Positions 41,864 through 51,560 of a stretch of DNA of 61,711 nt are shown piece after piece (positions within the stretch are counted from its first letter, which is position 1; every line of letters starts with the position of its first letter). The translations under genes were made by a program, and so were the position numbers. Location of the stretch: the NCBI GenBank assembly GCA_913049915.1, contig CAJWZC010000012.1, positions 1-61,711 on the forward strand. The letters run 5' to 3'. The DNA comes from an uncultured Colwellia sp. (GTDB lineage: Bacteria > Pseudomonadota > Gammaproteobacteria > Enterobacterales > Alteromonadaceae). The notes under the pieces are model-generated. The model did not search any database. It saw only the letters and a list, made by a program, of their open reading frames with translations, and was not told the DNA's origin.

Positions 41864-42070
41864 ATGACAACGATAACTGTTAGTAATGTCAACAAAGTGC
41901 AGGTAGAAATATCAAGTAATTTACTAGCGCATTTACTCAATTCAGGTTTACTACATTGTGGTGACTGTAAGTGTTTAAATGCTAATGCTAAAACAGTTAT
42001 TTGGCATACCTTATTAGCAAGTAGTACCAGCTGTGATGACTTTGACGGAGAAGAAATATTATGTGCCTAA
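41864..42070 (+). CDS. Small cysteine-containing Fur-regulated protein (68 aa)
   Basis: Not a family I recognise with confidence. Five cysteines, three of them in HCGDCKC (Cys32, Cys35, Cys37), plus Cys57 and Cys67, suggest metal or redox binding. No signal peptide or membrane helix. The gene is well defined: a good promoter, a Fur box and a strong ggggagga ribosome site. The next ORF overlaps its end by 10 bases. Inference: an iron-starvation protein. Confidence 0.75.
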   Translation: MTTITVSNVNKVQVEISSNLLAHLLNSGLLHCGDCKCLNANAKTVIWHTLLASSTSCDDFDGEEILCA

Positions 42071-42285
42071 CCGTATCAAATGAATTCGCTTATATGGAAA
42101 ACTGGCTTATTATGCTACTTAATACCTATAACAACAATCCTAGCAGTGCTTTAGCGCATACTATCAATTTTTATTTAAACAAGTTACTGCATCATGATGA
42201 TATAAATTTTTACAGCAATAAACGCTGCGAATATCTTGCTATGCAAAGGTTTTGGCGATGGCAAGGTGCAAAGAAGATTAATTGA
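42061..42285 (+). CDS. Small hypothetical protein (74 aa), second gene of Fur unit
   Basis: Unknown family. A 74-residue protein rich in Asn, aromatic and basic residues (YMENWLIMLLNTY, MQRFWRWQGAKK) with two cysteines. The ATG overlaps the end of the preceding ORF by 10 bases in another frame, suggesting translational coupling and a joint role in iron limitation. Convergent with tmcA, 15 bp away. Confidence 0.6.
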   Translation: MCLTVSNEFAYMENWLIMLLNTYNNNPSSALAHTINFYLNKLLHHDDINFYSNKRCEYLAMQRFWRWQGAKKIN

Positions 42286-42300
42286 TTTAGCCTTATTCTA

Positions 42301-44553
42301 CTAATTATTCACAGGATTAATATTATTAATATTAATCCGAAAACTTATATAATCTTTCATTTGTTGGTTTAGCATTTTCTTACCCGTTAAACCAAATTGC
42401 TGACAGACACTATCAATATCGTGCTTTTGTATCAGTCTTGAAATGAGTACTAAGTTTGTCTGCATAACATCATGAGGGTAATTTTTATTTTCATATAATA
42501 AATCATGTTTGAGCCATAAATACAGGCTATAACAGCAGCTACTATATAAGCGTTCTCCCTGTGAGAATGCTTCAACATTTGATATGTCTCGCGCAGATAA
42601 AGCACTTAAATTTTCTTTAGTATTTTGGCTTAATAACAAAAATACCAGCTCAGTTGTGAGTGCCTTATATTCGTCTAACAGTAAATAATCAAAGCTTTGA
42701 TAAAAATTCCTGTGGAACTCTTGCTGCTTCAGCTTATTCTTTACATTTAACCCTTTAATCAATAAAGCAGAATGCTCTCCACTTGCCTTGTCTTTAGTAA
42801 AACCAATACGAGCGGTAAAGAAACCGTCATTAAGCCAAAAGGAAAGTAGCTCTGAGTTAACACCAAAACTAGTGCCAATAAAATCAGCACCCTGCTCTAC
42901 TGCTAATAACTCAATGTAATTAAGAAATAGTGAACCAATACCTTGTTGCTGAATCTGAGGGTGTACCGCAATTCGCATAATACGTACATAATGAAAGCTA
43001 AATGCTTGTTCAAAACCACAATGACTGAATAGTGACTGTGGTAAAAAATGATTACGTAAACGACGTTGAGATTTTTTAACCGCTCGAATATCATCATCAG
43101 TTACGCCATTCCCGTTGCCTTCACTCATTAATAGAGCAACCGCAAGTAGCTCTGCATTACAGTGGTTTGAGGAAAAAGCACAAGCTAATTGTACTTGCGG
43201 GTTATCAAGTAATAACTGTAAATCACTGGGTTTTGTTTGATAGTGTGCTGTCACCAAAATAGCGAAAACTTGCTGTAATAAAACCTCATTAACAACCAAT
43301 TTTTCGGCGGTGATAACTTTAAATACAGGTTGTTCTAGAGTCTCTTGATTACTGAGAGAACTATTATCAATATTTATGTTCGTCTGGGATGTTATTGTTG
43401 TGGTTAAGGTAGGTAATTCTGTATTTAATAAACAAGTATTAAAAACTAACTGTTCAAGAGGATCGTTTTCTCGCCAACGGATCGGTTGATTTAAATGTAA
43501 ACTCACCCATTGTGGGCACAACCTATCAAGAATTTTTTTAAACTTTAAGGTAAATCCTCGTCCTGCTCCTTCATAACCATGCACAGTGCTAGAAAAAACC
43601 ATCCTATGATAACTACTCAGTAATTGTTCAAGTAGATAAACAGGAATAGCCGCTGCCTCATCAACCAACACAAGATTAACTTTTATCTGTATTTTTATTA
43701 ATTGGTCTACAGGAACAAAAACTAATTTGGCCTTACCAAAGGAAATAGTGTGACCTTGCTGCTCCATTCCTATTAAGCTTTGCTTTAACTGCTGATAAAA
43801 AACTGACAAAGCTTGCGTATCTGGAGCAGTAATAATAATGGTAAATTCATCATGCTCATGTACTTTCATTAGTTGAGCACAAGTAATAGCCAATGCTGAT
43901 GACTTACCTCGGCCTCGATCTGCCGTTAACACTAACGGTCTTTTTCTATGACCTGAAAGTACTTTACCAATAGCGTGAACTGCATAGTATTGCTCTTGTG
44001 TAATACATCCTAAAGGGTAAGTAGAATATACCTGTGTGTTTTCTTCTTTAGCTAATTCAGTAACATGTGGTAACGGCATAGTTGCCGATTCAGCTATGAT
44101 TGTATGGGTAGACACTTTTGTTATTAATGAATAGAAGCGTTTAAAAAACAAGCTTTCATCAGGTTTTTCAACTAATACTGGTATGACTAAGAATAATATA
44201 CCACCAGCTTTTAGCGTTCCCGATAACGCAGCAAAAGCATCAATAGTAAACTGACTATCGACAAAAATTATAACATCACTTTCACTACCTAATTTATCTC
44301 GATAACGCTTTTGTTGAACATTAGCTCTAAATAACGAACTGTCTCCATATATTAGACAGGTCGGATTACGTGAAGGTAACGGAAGCTCGGAATTAACATT
44401 ATTTCTCAAAGCGGCAGATACACACTCAATGGATTCCAATAATGATAATGCCCATGATTCACTACCTGATAAGACAACTAAACGTCGCTCTTTATTTAGT
44501 AATGCCTCTTTAGCATAACCAGTAAACCAAGATAGGAAGCCTTGTACTTGCAT
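42301..44553 (-). CDS. tmcA: tRNA(Met) cytidine acetyltransferase TmcA
   Basis: Acetylates C34 of elongator tRNA-Met using ATP and acetyl-CoA. The 750-residue protein has an N-terminal domain, a RecD-like ATPase domain with Walker A ADRGRGKSS and VDEAAAIPV, and a GNAT domain with IMRIAVHPQIQQQGIGSLFL. Longer than E. coli TmcA (671), chiefly by an insert near the middle rich in Thr, Asn and Leu. The ATG at 44553 has ttaggaat upstream and is preferred over TTG at 44577. Confidence 0.93.
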   Translation of the reverse strand: MQVQGFLSWFTGYAKEALLNKERRLVVLSGSESWALSLLESIECVSAALRNNVNSELPLPSRNPTCLIYGDSSLFRANVQQKRYRDKLGSESDVIIFVDSQFTIDAFAALSGTLKAGGILFLVIPVLVEKPDESLFFKRFYSLITKVSTHTIIAESATMPLPHVTELAKEENTQVYSTYPLGCITQEQYYAVHAIGKVLSGHRKRPLVLTADRGRGKSSALAITCAQLMKVHEHDEFTIIITAPDTQALSVFYQQLKQSLIGMEQQGHTISFGKAKLVFVPVDQLIKIQIKVNLVLVDEAAAIPVYLLEQLLSSYHRMVFSSTVHGYEGAGRGFTLKFKKILDRLCPQWVSLHLNQPIRWRENDPLEQLVFNTCLLNTELPTLTTTITSQTNINIDNSSLSNQETLEQPVFKVITAEKLVVNEVLLQQVFAILVTAHYQTKPSDLQLLLDNPQVQLACAFSSNHCNAELLAVALLMSEGNGNGVTDDDIRAVKKSQRRLRNHFLPQSLFSHCGFEQAFSFHYVRIMRIAVHPQIQQQGIGSLFLNYIELLAVEQGADFIGTSFGVNSELLSFWLNDGFFTARIGFTKDKASGEHSALLIKGLNVKNKLKQQEFHRNFYQSFDYLLLDEYKALTTELVFLLLSQNTKENLSALSARDISNVEAFSQGERLYSSCCYSLYLWLKHDLLYENKNYPHDVMQTNLVLISRLIQKHDIDSVCQQFGLTGKKMLNQQMKDYISFRININNINPVNN

Positions 44554-45361
44554 AATATTCCTAAGATCCCACAGCAACTAAAATTAAGTTACCTAGTATA
44601 TCAAAGCCAAAATAAAAGTAAGATATAAAATAATCTCTTTTTTCAATAAACGACTTCTATACTACTTAAAATCAACAATGAACTAGTACTAATTTGAAGA
44701 GCTTTATCTAGATGTAACTATCCAACCAAGCAATTAAAATCACTCTAAATTAGCTTACTTTAATCTTATAATTTTAAGGGCATTATAAATAAAGTAACAT
44801 ACCCTAATTGTCATGTTCAACATAAAGAGACTGGTAAAACAGCCCCTAAAATACAAGGTTCAAAGAAAATATAGGATAGTTTAAAAGCCGATAACTCTGT
44901 GGAATATCGTAACTATCATAACTTCGACTGCTATGGACTTTATTGAGTAAAGTGAACAGGCTTATTATCACCATTTTATGGCATTAACTGAGGGTAAAAA
45001 CTAGTATATATTACAATAAAGTATTGCACATCAATTACCTAATATGAATGAGTTGATGGCTGGTAACCCCTTACAACATTACCGATATAACCCTCACCAA
45101 AACCAGTGCTTATCAATGTTTTTTTATTGTCCGAAACTAAGTATTTCTTTTCTCAATAAACTTAATCATATATTGCAATAATTTATAAATAATAAACTTA
45201 AAATGACTAAACTATTTATAAAACTTAGTTGATAAGAGTAACCTTGTAATAGTTAGTTATTATTTATTTTACAAAGTGGTATTGAAAATAGCAAAATTTT
45301 ACCTGTGTTAATTAATATATTTTGTAATAGTTTATCAATTAGTAGTAAAAAGGTAAAACCT
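44554..45361. other. Intergenic, no gene seen
   Basis: About 800 AT-rich bases with no convincing ORF, tRNA, long inverted repeat or copy of the dispersed element. It may be decayed sequence, as the following 1.5 kb holds several gene remnants. Confidence 0.5.
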
Positions 45362-45573
45362 ATGGTCAGCGATATAGACGATAACTTCCTCGATGGAGAA
45401 AGTGAAAATAGCATAGAGGAAACGAATACAAATAATCTTCCAAAAGGTAAATTTTTGGTAGAAAAATAGCTACAAGAGCAAGCAAAAAAAACCTACTAGC
45501 ACGTAAACGTATTGATGACCTAAAGGAAAAAAAGTATCTTAAAGATTTACTTGATGATAGTGAAGATTGGTGA
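45362..45573 (+). pseudogene. PA3496-like small protein gene with one-base frameshift
   Basis: The frame from ATG 45362 reads 35 codons (MVSDIDDNFLDGESENS...) and stops at TAG 45467. Adding one T to the run of five at 45452-45456 restores one open frame to TGA 45571, ending KNLLARKRIDDLKEK, KKYLKDLLDDSEDW. That acidic N-terminus and the basic xRxIDDLxExKxLxxLLDD tail resemble the PA3496 family of short gammaproteobacterial proteins. It has an aaaaaggt ribosome site. Could be a real mutation or a sequencing error in the homopolymer. Confidence 0.6.
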
Positions 45574-45673
45574 GCACAAACGAATTATGATTCATCTTAC
45601 TATAACCTTGCAATAACGTTATTTAAGCTTAAAATAACTACACATTATTAATATCTATTAACTTTTAAATATT

Positions 45674-46327
45674 ATGACTTTATTTGAAAAAATGCGCTGC
45701 TTATTTACCTTCGGTCAAGGTGTCGCTTTATCTCTCCCTGAATTATCTGCTGACACGACGCCAGCTCAATTATTTGAGCAATGGTTTAATGATGCTAAAC
45801 AGTCTGGAATATTACTGCCTGAAGCAATGTCTGTAAGTAGTTGTAATGCTGATGGGCAACCTAGTTCTCGTATGGTATTACTTAAAGACTATGATGAAAA
45901 AGGTTTTGTTTTCTTTACCAATTACGCTAGTCGTAAAAGCCATGAGCTTGATGAAAATAATAAAGTAGCCTTATTATTTCACTGGAATGTATTACAACGG
46001 CAAGTCCGTATTGAAGGTATCGTAGAGAAAGTATCGATACAGGAGTCTGCAGATTACTTTCATAGCAGAGATAGAGGCAGTCAAGTTGGCGCTTGGGCAT
46101 CAAAACAAAGTCAGAAACTCAAACATGATGATGAACTCAAAGAGCGTATGAGCCATTATCAAGAAAAATTCTCACAAGGCCAAGTACCGCACCCTGAATT
46201 TTGGGGTGGATGGCGTATTAAGCCGCATGCCATTGAATTTTGGCAAGGACGATCAAATCGTTTACACGATAGAATATGTTTTGAAAAACAAAATGAACAG
46301 TGGACACAGCATAAGTTACATCCATAA
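45674..46327 (+). CDS. pdxH: Pyridoxamine 5'-phosphate oxidase
   Basis: FMN enzyme that makes pyridoxal 5'-phosphate. The 217 residues contain SSRMVLLKDYDEKGFVFFTN, NNKVALLFHWNVLQRQVRIEG, YFHSRDRGSQVGAWASKQS and the C-terminal EFWGGWRIKPHAIEFWQG and RLHDR motifs that define the family. Complete, and apparently functional despite gene remnants on both sides. Downstream pseudogene begins on the base after its stop. Confidence 0.96.
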   Translation: MTLFEKMRCLFTFGQGVALSLPELSADTTPAQLFEQWFNDAKQSGILLPEAMSVSSCNADGQPSSRMVLLKDYDEKGFVFFTNYASRKSHELDENNKVALLFHWNVLQRQVRIEGIVEKVSIQESADYFHSRDRGSQVGAWASKQSQKLKHDDELKERMSHYQEKFSQGQVPHPEFWGGWRIKPHAIEFWQGRSNRLHDRICFEKQNEQWTQHKLHP

Positions 46328-46504
46328 ATGAAGTTTACTGTGGACATAGTAGCTCTACTTTTATGTCTATCACTTAACGCTTATGCGTAGGATAAACATA
46401 TTGCCTTAGAGCCCTTTCCACCAATTGTAAACGAAAATGGTCAAGGTTATGCCGTTGATATGTTGAAAGTAATTACAAAGAAGTCAAAAAACATTTTTGG
46501 ATAA
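46328..46504 (+). pseudogene. Remnant of an extracellular solute-binding protein
   Basis: An ATG directly after the pdxH stop opens a signal peptide (MKFTVDIVALLLCLSLNAYA) broken by TAG at 46388. The same frame then reads DKHIALEPFPPIVNENGQGY, AVDMLKVITKKS, typical of the N-terminus of family 3 amino-acid-type solute-binding proteins, until TAA at 46502. Only about 60 of some 250 codons survive. Confidence 0.7.
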
Positions 46505-46530
46505 ATAAAGAATCGTGAGGAGGTTTGATA

Positions 46531-46926
46531 CTATATTACATTTTGTCCAACCTCATGACCAATAATCGCGCCTAGTTGATCTTGATTTTCAGTCACGTTT
46601 AAAATACCCGTATAAACACCTATTTTTCTACCGGGTAAAGCAAAGGCATTCACTTGATTTGAATCAAACACGATCACTTCCCAGTCACCTTGATGAACTG
46701 ATTTATCGACATTTTTGGTAATAGATCTCGCAACACACTGTACAAAGTCATTAATCGCTTTATCTGTATTAATTGGCGTATTCTTTTTCATGTCTTCAAA
46801 TGAAGCTGCGCCCATTTTATCGAGCTCAGATTCAGAAAATAACATCACTTGTTTACGACCAGTGCTCGAACTTGTACAGGCGGTAAGCGCTATTAATACA
46901 CTAAGTATAATGAGGGGGAGTTTCAT
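46531..46926 (-). pseudogene. Truncated M48 metallopeptidase lipoprotein
   Basis: The 131-residue frame has a lipobox LTAC (Cys17) and the M48 lipoprotein N-terminus (STGRKQVMLFSESE, VFDSNQVNAFALPGRKIGVYTGIL) of the YggG/LoiP type. It ends at the catalytic site: the zinc motif HExxH reads HEVGQ (124-128), followed by NVI and a stop. Roughly half the usual protein is missing. Loss of the second zinc His makes it inactive. Confidence 0.85.
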
Positions 46927-47067
46927 GACTAACTTATATAATCCTTAAATAGTAAGTAATCGTATTTTATGACGACCTTACTTAATATACTAGTCAGAAT
47001 TATTCTTTAGTCGTTTTCACTTTGTTTGACTTATGTTTCTTCCTCTTTATTCAATATTCTTGAGCAT

Positions 47068-47094
47068 AAAAAAACCGAGCACTGCTCGGTTTTT
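47068..47094 (-). terminator. Intrinsic terminator of oadGAB
   Basis: Hairpin with CCGAGC / GCTCGG core and flanking A7 and T5 runs, 28 bases beyond the oadB stop. Confidence 0.92.
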
Positions 47095-47121
47095 AAAGAC
47101 TAACATTGCATAACTTAAATG

Positions 47122-48255
47122 CTAACTACCCACTAAGGCTAATAATATACCCGCAGCTACGGCTGAGCCAAGGACACCAGCAACATTAGGTCCCATTGCA
47201 TGCATCAACAAGAAGTTGTGTGGATTAGCTTCCAAACCAACTTTGTTGGCAACACGTGCAGCCATAGGTACTGCTGAAACACCTGCAGCACCAATTAATG
47301 GGTTAATGGGGTCTTTAGATAACTTATTCATGGTTTTCGCCATTAAGACTCCTGAAGCAGTACCAATTGAAAATGCTACCGCACCTAAGCCCAAAATACC
47401 GAGTGTTTCTACATTTAAAAAGGCTTCTGCACTGAGTTTTGAACCGACTCCCAACCCTAAAAAAATAGTGGTGATGTTAATTAATTCATTTTGTGCAGTA
47501 GTACTTAAGCGATCGACAACACCTGACTCTCGCATCAAGTTACCTAAACAAAACATACCTACTAATGGTGTTGCTGAAGGTAAAAAGAAAATTGTCATCA
47601 TTAAAACACCCAGAGGGAAAATAATTTTCTCAATTTTAGTGACTGGACGTAACTGCTTCATTTCGATTTTACGTTCTTCTTCAGTGGTCAATGCTCTCAT
47701 GATAGGCGGTTGAATAATTGGTACCAATGCCATATAAGAATAGGCTGCGACAGCAATAGCGCCTAATAATTCAGGAGCTAACTTTGAGGCAAGAAAAATA
47801 GCCGTAGGCCCGTCAGCTCCGCCAATAATAGCAATAGCTGAAGCATCCTTTAGAGTAAACTCTATACCTGGTACATAATTTAAAGCAATAGCACCAAACA
47901 GAGTAGCAAATATACCAAACTGTGCTGCTGCACCTAAAAGCAACGTTTTTGGGTTAGCGATAAGGGCACCAAAGTCAGTCATAGCACCAACACCCATAAA
48001 GATAATGAGTGGAAAAATCCCGGTATCAATACCCGCATAGTAGATATAATGTAATAAACCACCTACTTCTGAAAAGCCTGCAATAGGAATATTAGTTAAA
48101 ATCGCACCAAAGCCCATAGGTAATAACAATAAAGGTTCAAAGTTTCGAGCAATAGCGAGATAAAGTAAGCCCCAACCAACTAACATCATCACTATTTGGC
48201 CTAACTCAAAATTAGCTAAACCAGTTGAAAGCCATAATTTTATTAATGAATCCAT
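47122..48255 (-). CDS. oadB: Oxaloacetate decarboxylase beta subunit (Na+ pump)
   Basis: Membrane subunit that couples carboxybiotin decarboxylation to sodium export. The 377 residues are mostly membrane helices, with the conserved [31 protein letters not shown] motif that carries the essential aspartate and the [13 protein letters not shown] loop. Follows oadA by 8 bp. Confidence 0.96.
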   Translation of the reverse strand: MDSLIKLWLSTGLANFELGQIVMMLVGWGLLYLAIARNFEPLLLLPMGFGAILTNIPIAGFSEVGGLLHYIYYAGIDTGIFPLIIFMGVGAMTDFGALIANPKTLLLGAAAQFGIFATLFGAIALNYVPGIEFTLKDASAIAIIGGADGPTAIFLASKLAPELLGAIAVAAYSYMALVPIIQPPIMRALTTEEERKIEMKQLRPVTKIEKIIFPLGVLMMTIFFLPSATPLVGMFCLGNLMRESGVVDRLSTTAQNELINITTIFLGLGVGSKLSAEAFLNVETLGILGLGAVAFSIGTASGVLMAKTMNKLSKDPINPLIGAAGVSAVPMAARVANKVGLEANPHNFLLMHAMGPNVAGVLGSAVAAGILLALVGS

Positions 48256-48263
48256 GTGACCTC

Positions 48264-50042
48264 CTATGAAAAACTAAGTAAGGCATCACCAACGGCAACT
48301 GAATCGCCCTCTCTGGTGAATAATGAGACTATTTCGCCTGCTGAAACTGCCCGAATTTCAGTTTCCATTTTCATTGCTTCCATTATAATAACGACATCAC
48401 CCGCTTCTACATAATCACCTTCATGAACCAATACCTTAAAGATGTTACCCGCTAGTGGTGCATTTAACGTTTCTTCTGCTGTGATAGATGCTGATTGTTT
48501 CATTGCATCATCACCGGCAGGATGCGTTATCGTATCAATAGAGCCTCCAGGCGCAACAATTACATCATAAATCTTGCCATCAACACTAACGGCATAGTTT
48601 TCTGTCGAAGTTACCGTATTTGACTCTACAGAAGCTTTAGCATTACTACTCACTTTAGTCGGAATAGGTTCGAAAGCCGCTGGATTATTCCTATTTTCTA
48701 GAAATTTCAAACCTATCTGCGGGAATAATGCATAAGTTAATACATCATCAATACTTTCATCCGCTAAGTTAATATTTTTCTCTTTCGCTAAAGCTTGTAA
48801 TTCATCAGATAGTTTATCTACCTCAGGATCTAATAAGTCAGCCGGACGACAAGTGATGACTTCTTTACCATCTAAAACGCGTAATTGTAGTTCAGCATCA
48901 ACCGGAGCTGCAGTAGCGCCATATTCACCTTTTAATACACCAGCAGTCTCTTTTGTTATAGATTTATAACGTTCACCGGTTAAGATATTAAGAACCGCTT
49001 GTGTACCTACGATTTGCGATGTGGGGGTTACTAGAGGAATATATCCTAAGTCTTTACGGACTTTGGGGATCTCAGTTAAAACATCATCAAATCTATCAGA
49101 TGCACCTTGCTCTTTCAGCTGGTTTTCCATGTTCGTCAACATGCCACCAGGTACTTGTGCCGTTAAAATACGGGCATCAACACCTTTTAAACTGCCTTCA
49201 AATTCAGAATATTTCTGCCTAACATCACGAAAATAAGCGGCAACCTCTGCCATTTTTTCAACATTAAGACCTGAGTCTCGTGGAGTACCTTCAACAATAG
49301 CAGCAATAGTTTCCGTTGGTGAGTGGCCATAAGTCATACTCATCGAAGAAATTGAAGTATCTATTACATCAATATCGCTATCAATCGCCTTCATTTGAGT
49401 AGCAAGACTCAAACCGGTTGTTGCATGACAATGTAAAGCAATAGGTAATGAGACGGTCTCTTTTAAGCGACTAATTAATTCAGCAGCATCATAAGGCTTT
49501 AATAACCCAGACATATCCTTAATACAAAGAGAATGAGCGCCCATATCTTCAAGCTGCTTGGCCATTGTTAACCAACCCGCAAGTTTATGCACTGGGCTTT
49601 CAGTATAACTTAACGTACCTTGAGCATGCGCCCCAACCCTAACGGCGGCCTTAATAGATGTTTGCAAATTCCTAACATCATTCATGGCATCGAAAATTCG
49701 AAAAACATCAATACCATTAATATGCGCACGTTCAACAAATTTTTCTACAACATCATCAGCGTAATGGCGATAACCTAGTATATTTTGACCACGGAATAAC
49801 ATTTGCTGCTTGGTTTTAGGCATTGCTTTTTTAAGCGCTCTAATTCTTTCCCATGGATCTTCACCTAAGTAACGAATACATGAATCAAACGTTGCACCAC
49901 CCCAAGATTCAATTGACCAATAACCAACGTCATCTAGAGTTGCTGCGATTGGCAACATATCAGCTAAACGAAGCCTAGTGGCTAAAATTGATTGATGTCC
50001 GTCTCTTAAGACAACTTCAGTGATACCTAATGGCTTACTCAT
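48264..50042 (-). CDS. oadA: Oxaloacetate decarboxylase alpha subunit
   Basis: Cytoplasmic biotin enzyme with carboxyltransferase and biotin-carrier domains. The N-terminus ([17 protein letters not shown]) is the metal-binding HMGL-like barrel; the biotinylated lysine is Lys558 in [11 protein letters not shown], 34 residues from the C-terminus. 592 residues, a normal length. Operon order gamma-alpha-beta. Confidence 0.97.
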   Translation of the reverse strand: MSKPLGITEVVLRDGHQSILATRLRLADMLPIAATLDDVGYWSIESWGGATFDSCIRYLGEDPWERIRALKKAMPKTKQQMLFRGQNILGYRHYADDVVEKFVERAHINGIDVFRIFDAMNDVRNLQTSIKAAVRVGAHAQGTLSYTESPVHKLAGWLTMAKQLEDMGAHSLCIKDMSGLLKPYDAAELISRLKETVSLPIALHCHATTGLSLATQMKAIDSDIDVIDTSISSMSMTYGHSPTETIAAIVEGTPRDSGLNVEKMAEVAAYFRDVRQKYSEFEGSLKGVDARILTAQVPGGMLTNMENQLKEQGASDRFDDVLTEIPKVRKDLGYIPLVTPTSQIVGTQAVLNILTGERYKSITKETAGVLKGEYGATAAPVDAELQLRVLDGKEVITCRPADLLDPEVDKLSDELQALAKEKNINLADESIDDVLTYALFPQIGLKFLENRNNPAAFEPIPTKVSSNAKASVESNTVTSTENYAVSVDGKIYDVIVAPGGSIDTITHPAGDDAMKQSASITAEETLNAPLAGNIFKVLVHEGDYVEAGDVVIIMEAMKMETEIRAVSAGEIVSLFTREGDSVAVGDALLSFS

Positions 50043-50107
50043 GTTAATGCCCTTTTATCTAAAATTTAAATTACAATAGCGATGAAGAGTTTCAATTTTG
50101 GTCAAGC

Positions 50108-50383
50108 TTATTTATCTTGGCCATGTTGAGATCGGTAACGTTTTACCGCTCCGCTAATTGCAGCAACAACTGCCGGTGAAATATCACCGTTAGTTGTGCT
50201 CTTACTCTTTTTATTTGGTCGAGAATGTGGCACGACAATAGGGTCTGGAAATTTTACCGACAGTTTTGCTAATACCGTATTAATAAAAACAATTAATACA
50301 CCTAAAAATGCAAAAACAAATACCATTCCCGCCAACATCAGTGTTCCAGCTTCTATAAATTGCTGCTGCATATTGTCCATCAT
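50108..50383 (-). CDS. oadG: Oxaloacetate decarboxylase gamma subunit
   Basis: Small membrane subunit that assembles alpha on beta and binds zinc. One membrane helix (TLMLAGMVFVFAFLGVLIVFINTVL) followed by a basic, Lys/Ser-rich tail ending with AISGAVKRYRSQHGQDK, like known OadG C-termini. The ATG-ATG at 50383/50380 is preferred over the longer frame to 50422. Confidence 0.9.
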   Translation of the reverse strand: MMDNMQQQFIEAGTLMLAGMVFVFAFLGVLIVFINTVLAKLSVKFPDPIVVPHSRPNKKSKSTTNGDISPAVVAAISGAVKRYRSQHGQDK

Positions 50384-50543
50384 TATTTCTCGTTCAAAAA
50401 ATATTGTGATTAGAATAATCACTCCAATACCTATATTGCAAACAATTTAATGCTGTTTCATAAAAATAACTTAACGTCAACCCAAAAATCAATGAATATT
50501 CACCATAACAGACGAAATATACATACTATTTTGCATACTTTAA

Positions 50544-50621
50544 ATACTGTATACAATATCAAATCCATGAATAACTGGTATTACAATTAGATAAGTAAAC
50601 TTTTTATACAGTATACAATAG
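50544..50621. promoter_or_regulatory. Pair of GTATAC operator-like sites upstream of oadG
   Basis: atactgtatacaatat (50544-50559) and atacagtatacaatag (50606-50621) differ at two of 16 positions, each centred on GTATAC, 62 bp (about six helical turns) apart. That spacing on one face of the DNA suggests a looping regulator. GntR/FadR-type dimers often bind GTATAC cores. Confidence 0.4.
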
Positions 50622-50826
50622 TAACACTTACATTCACTCTCGCTGTATATTTATACGAAGACATAGGTAGTTAAAAAAGATAATTAAGATTTAGAATAGT
50701 ATATAAAGTTAGTAAAATTATTATCTAGCTCTATAAATTATCGATGTATTGATAGATAAAAGTCCCTGCAAAGAGGAGACTAAACAATCAAAACCCTCTT
50801 CATATTGATGCCGAAATTTTACCATT

Positions 50827-50851
50827 AATAACCTGTCTACTGCAGGTTATT
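50827..50851. repeat. 9-bp inverted repeat, possible hairpin
   Basis: aataacctg / caggttatt with a 7-base loop, followed on the plus strand by a moderately T-rich stretch. No gene ends here. Confidence 0.55.
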
Positions 50852-51092
50852 TACTTTTAGAATGAAATGAATATTCTGGCGAGATAATTATTTATTCTTA
50901 TTGCTGTTCTTGTACTTTAAATACAATTAACGCATGACTTCTTTGAAGTGGATACTCATTATGGTAATCACCCCTAGAACTAAACAGTTAAGCTAACAGG
51001 CGTCCTAATCTATAATTACTATCTGCATCATAGAGGCGAACAAGCTGATTTAAACAACAGTATATTTATATAGCTAGTTTTTAAACGAAGAG

Positions 51093-51132
51093 ATCTAATC
51101 TAAAAATAAAACTTTTTATTTTTAGATTAGAT
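51093..51132. repeat. 18-bp perfect hairpin
   Basis: Arms 51093-51110 and 51115-51132 are exact reverse complements with an ACTT loop; the stem is 16 of 18 A/T in composition with a CTAATCTA end. Not followed by a gene. Confidence 0.7.
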
Positions 51133-51386
51133 TAATGCGGCAATATTCTAACTACAAACCGCAAAGGGATTGGCTCGTTGCCAATTTTCTATTTGATACA
51201 GGCTATCTAGTATTATGTATCAGGGACTCTATACTTAGTACCCTAAAGCAACGAGCTTTCGAGATGGTAGGCGCTTCAAGAGTCAAACCTACCTCCATAG
51301 AGATTCAGTCATAACCGACTTTCTATTAAATATAAAGCTAGGCAGCTTCAAGTATTAGCCAATACATATTTAGCTCTTTAAACGAA

Positions 51387-51415
51387 AAAAGCCCTTCCTA
51401 AAAGGAAGGGCTTTT
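51387..51415 (-). terminator. Intrinsic terminator of the tRNA cluster
   Basis: A 13-bp stem aaaagcccttcct / aggaagggctttt with a 3-base loop, followed on the minus strand by T6, 5 bases beyond the first tRNA-Arg 3' end. Confidence 0.92.
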
Positions 51416-51419
51416 AATA

Positions 51420-51496
51420 TGGTGGGCGCGGCAGGAGTCGAACCTGCGACCGCCTGGTTCGTAGCCAGGTACTCTATCCAGCTGAGCTACGCGCCC
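51420..51496 (-). tRNA. tRNA-Arg(ACG), copy 1
   Basis: Minus-strand cloverleaf of 77 nt beginning GGGCGCGTAGCTCAGCTGG, with anticodon stem CCTGG / CCAGG around loop CTACGAA (anticodon ACG), T-arm GTTCGA and an encoded CCA at 51420-51422. Last gene of the tRNA transcript. Confidence 0.97.
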
Positions 51497-51560
51497 GAAG
51501 TATAAAATTTTATCCAGCTTTAACAATAGCTGCCTTCATTATTTAACCACTTGAATAAAG

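Larger units (their letters stand above)
50384..51386. other. Long intergenic region upstream of oadG
   Basis: One kilobase without a credible ORF. It holds two near-identical GTATAC sites (50544-50559, 50606-50621), an inverted repeat at 50827-50851 and an 18-bp perfect hairpin at 51093-51132. The rest is AT-rich. Confidence 0.55.

Noticed and set aside
45452-45460. Programmed -1 frameshift in the PA3496-like ORF
   Set aside because: The codons around the T-run do not form a canonical X-XXY-YYZ slippery heptamer, and no downstream pseudoknot is apparent.
47216-47713. 165-codon plus-strand frame opposite oadB
   Set aside because: Antisense shadow of a strongly conserved membrane protein; composition reflects the complement of hydrophobic codons.
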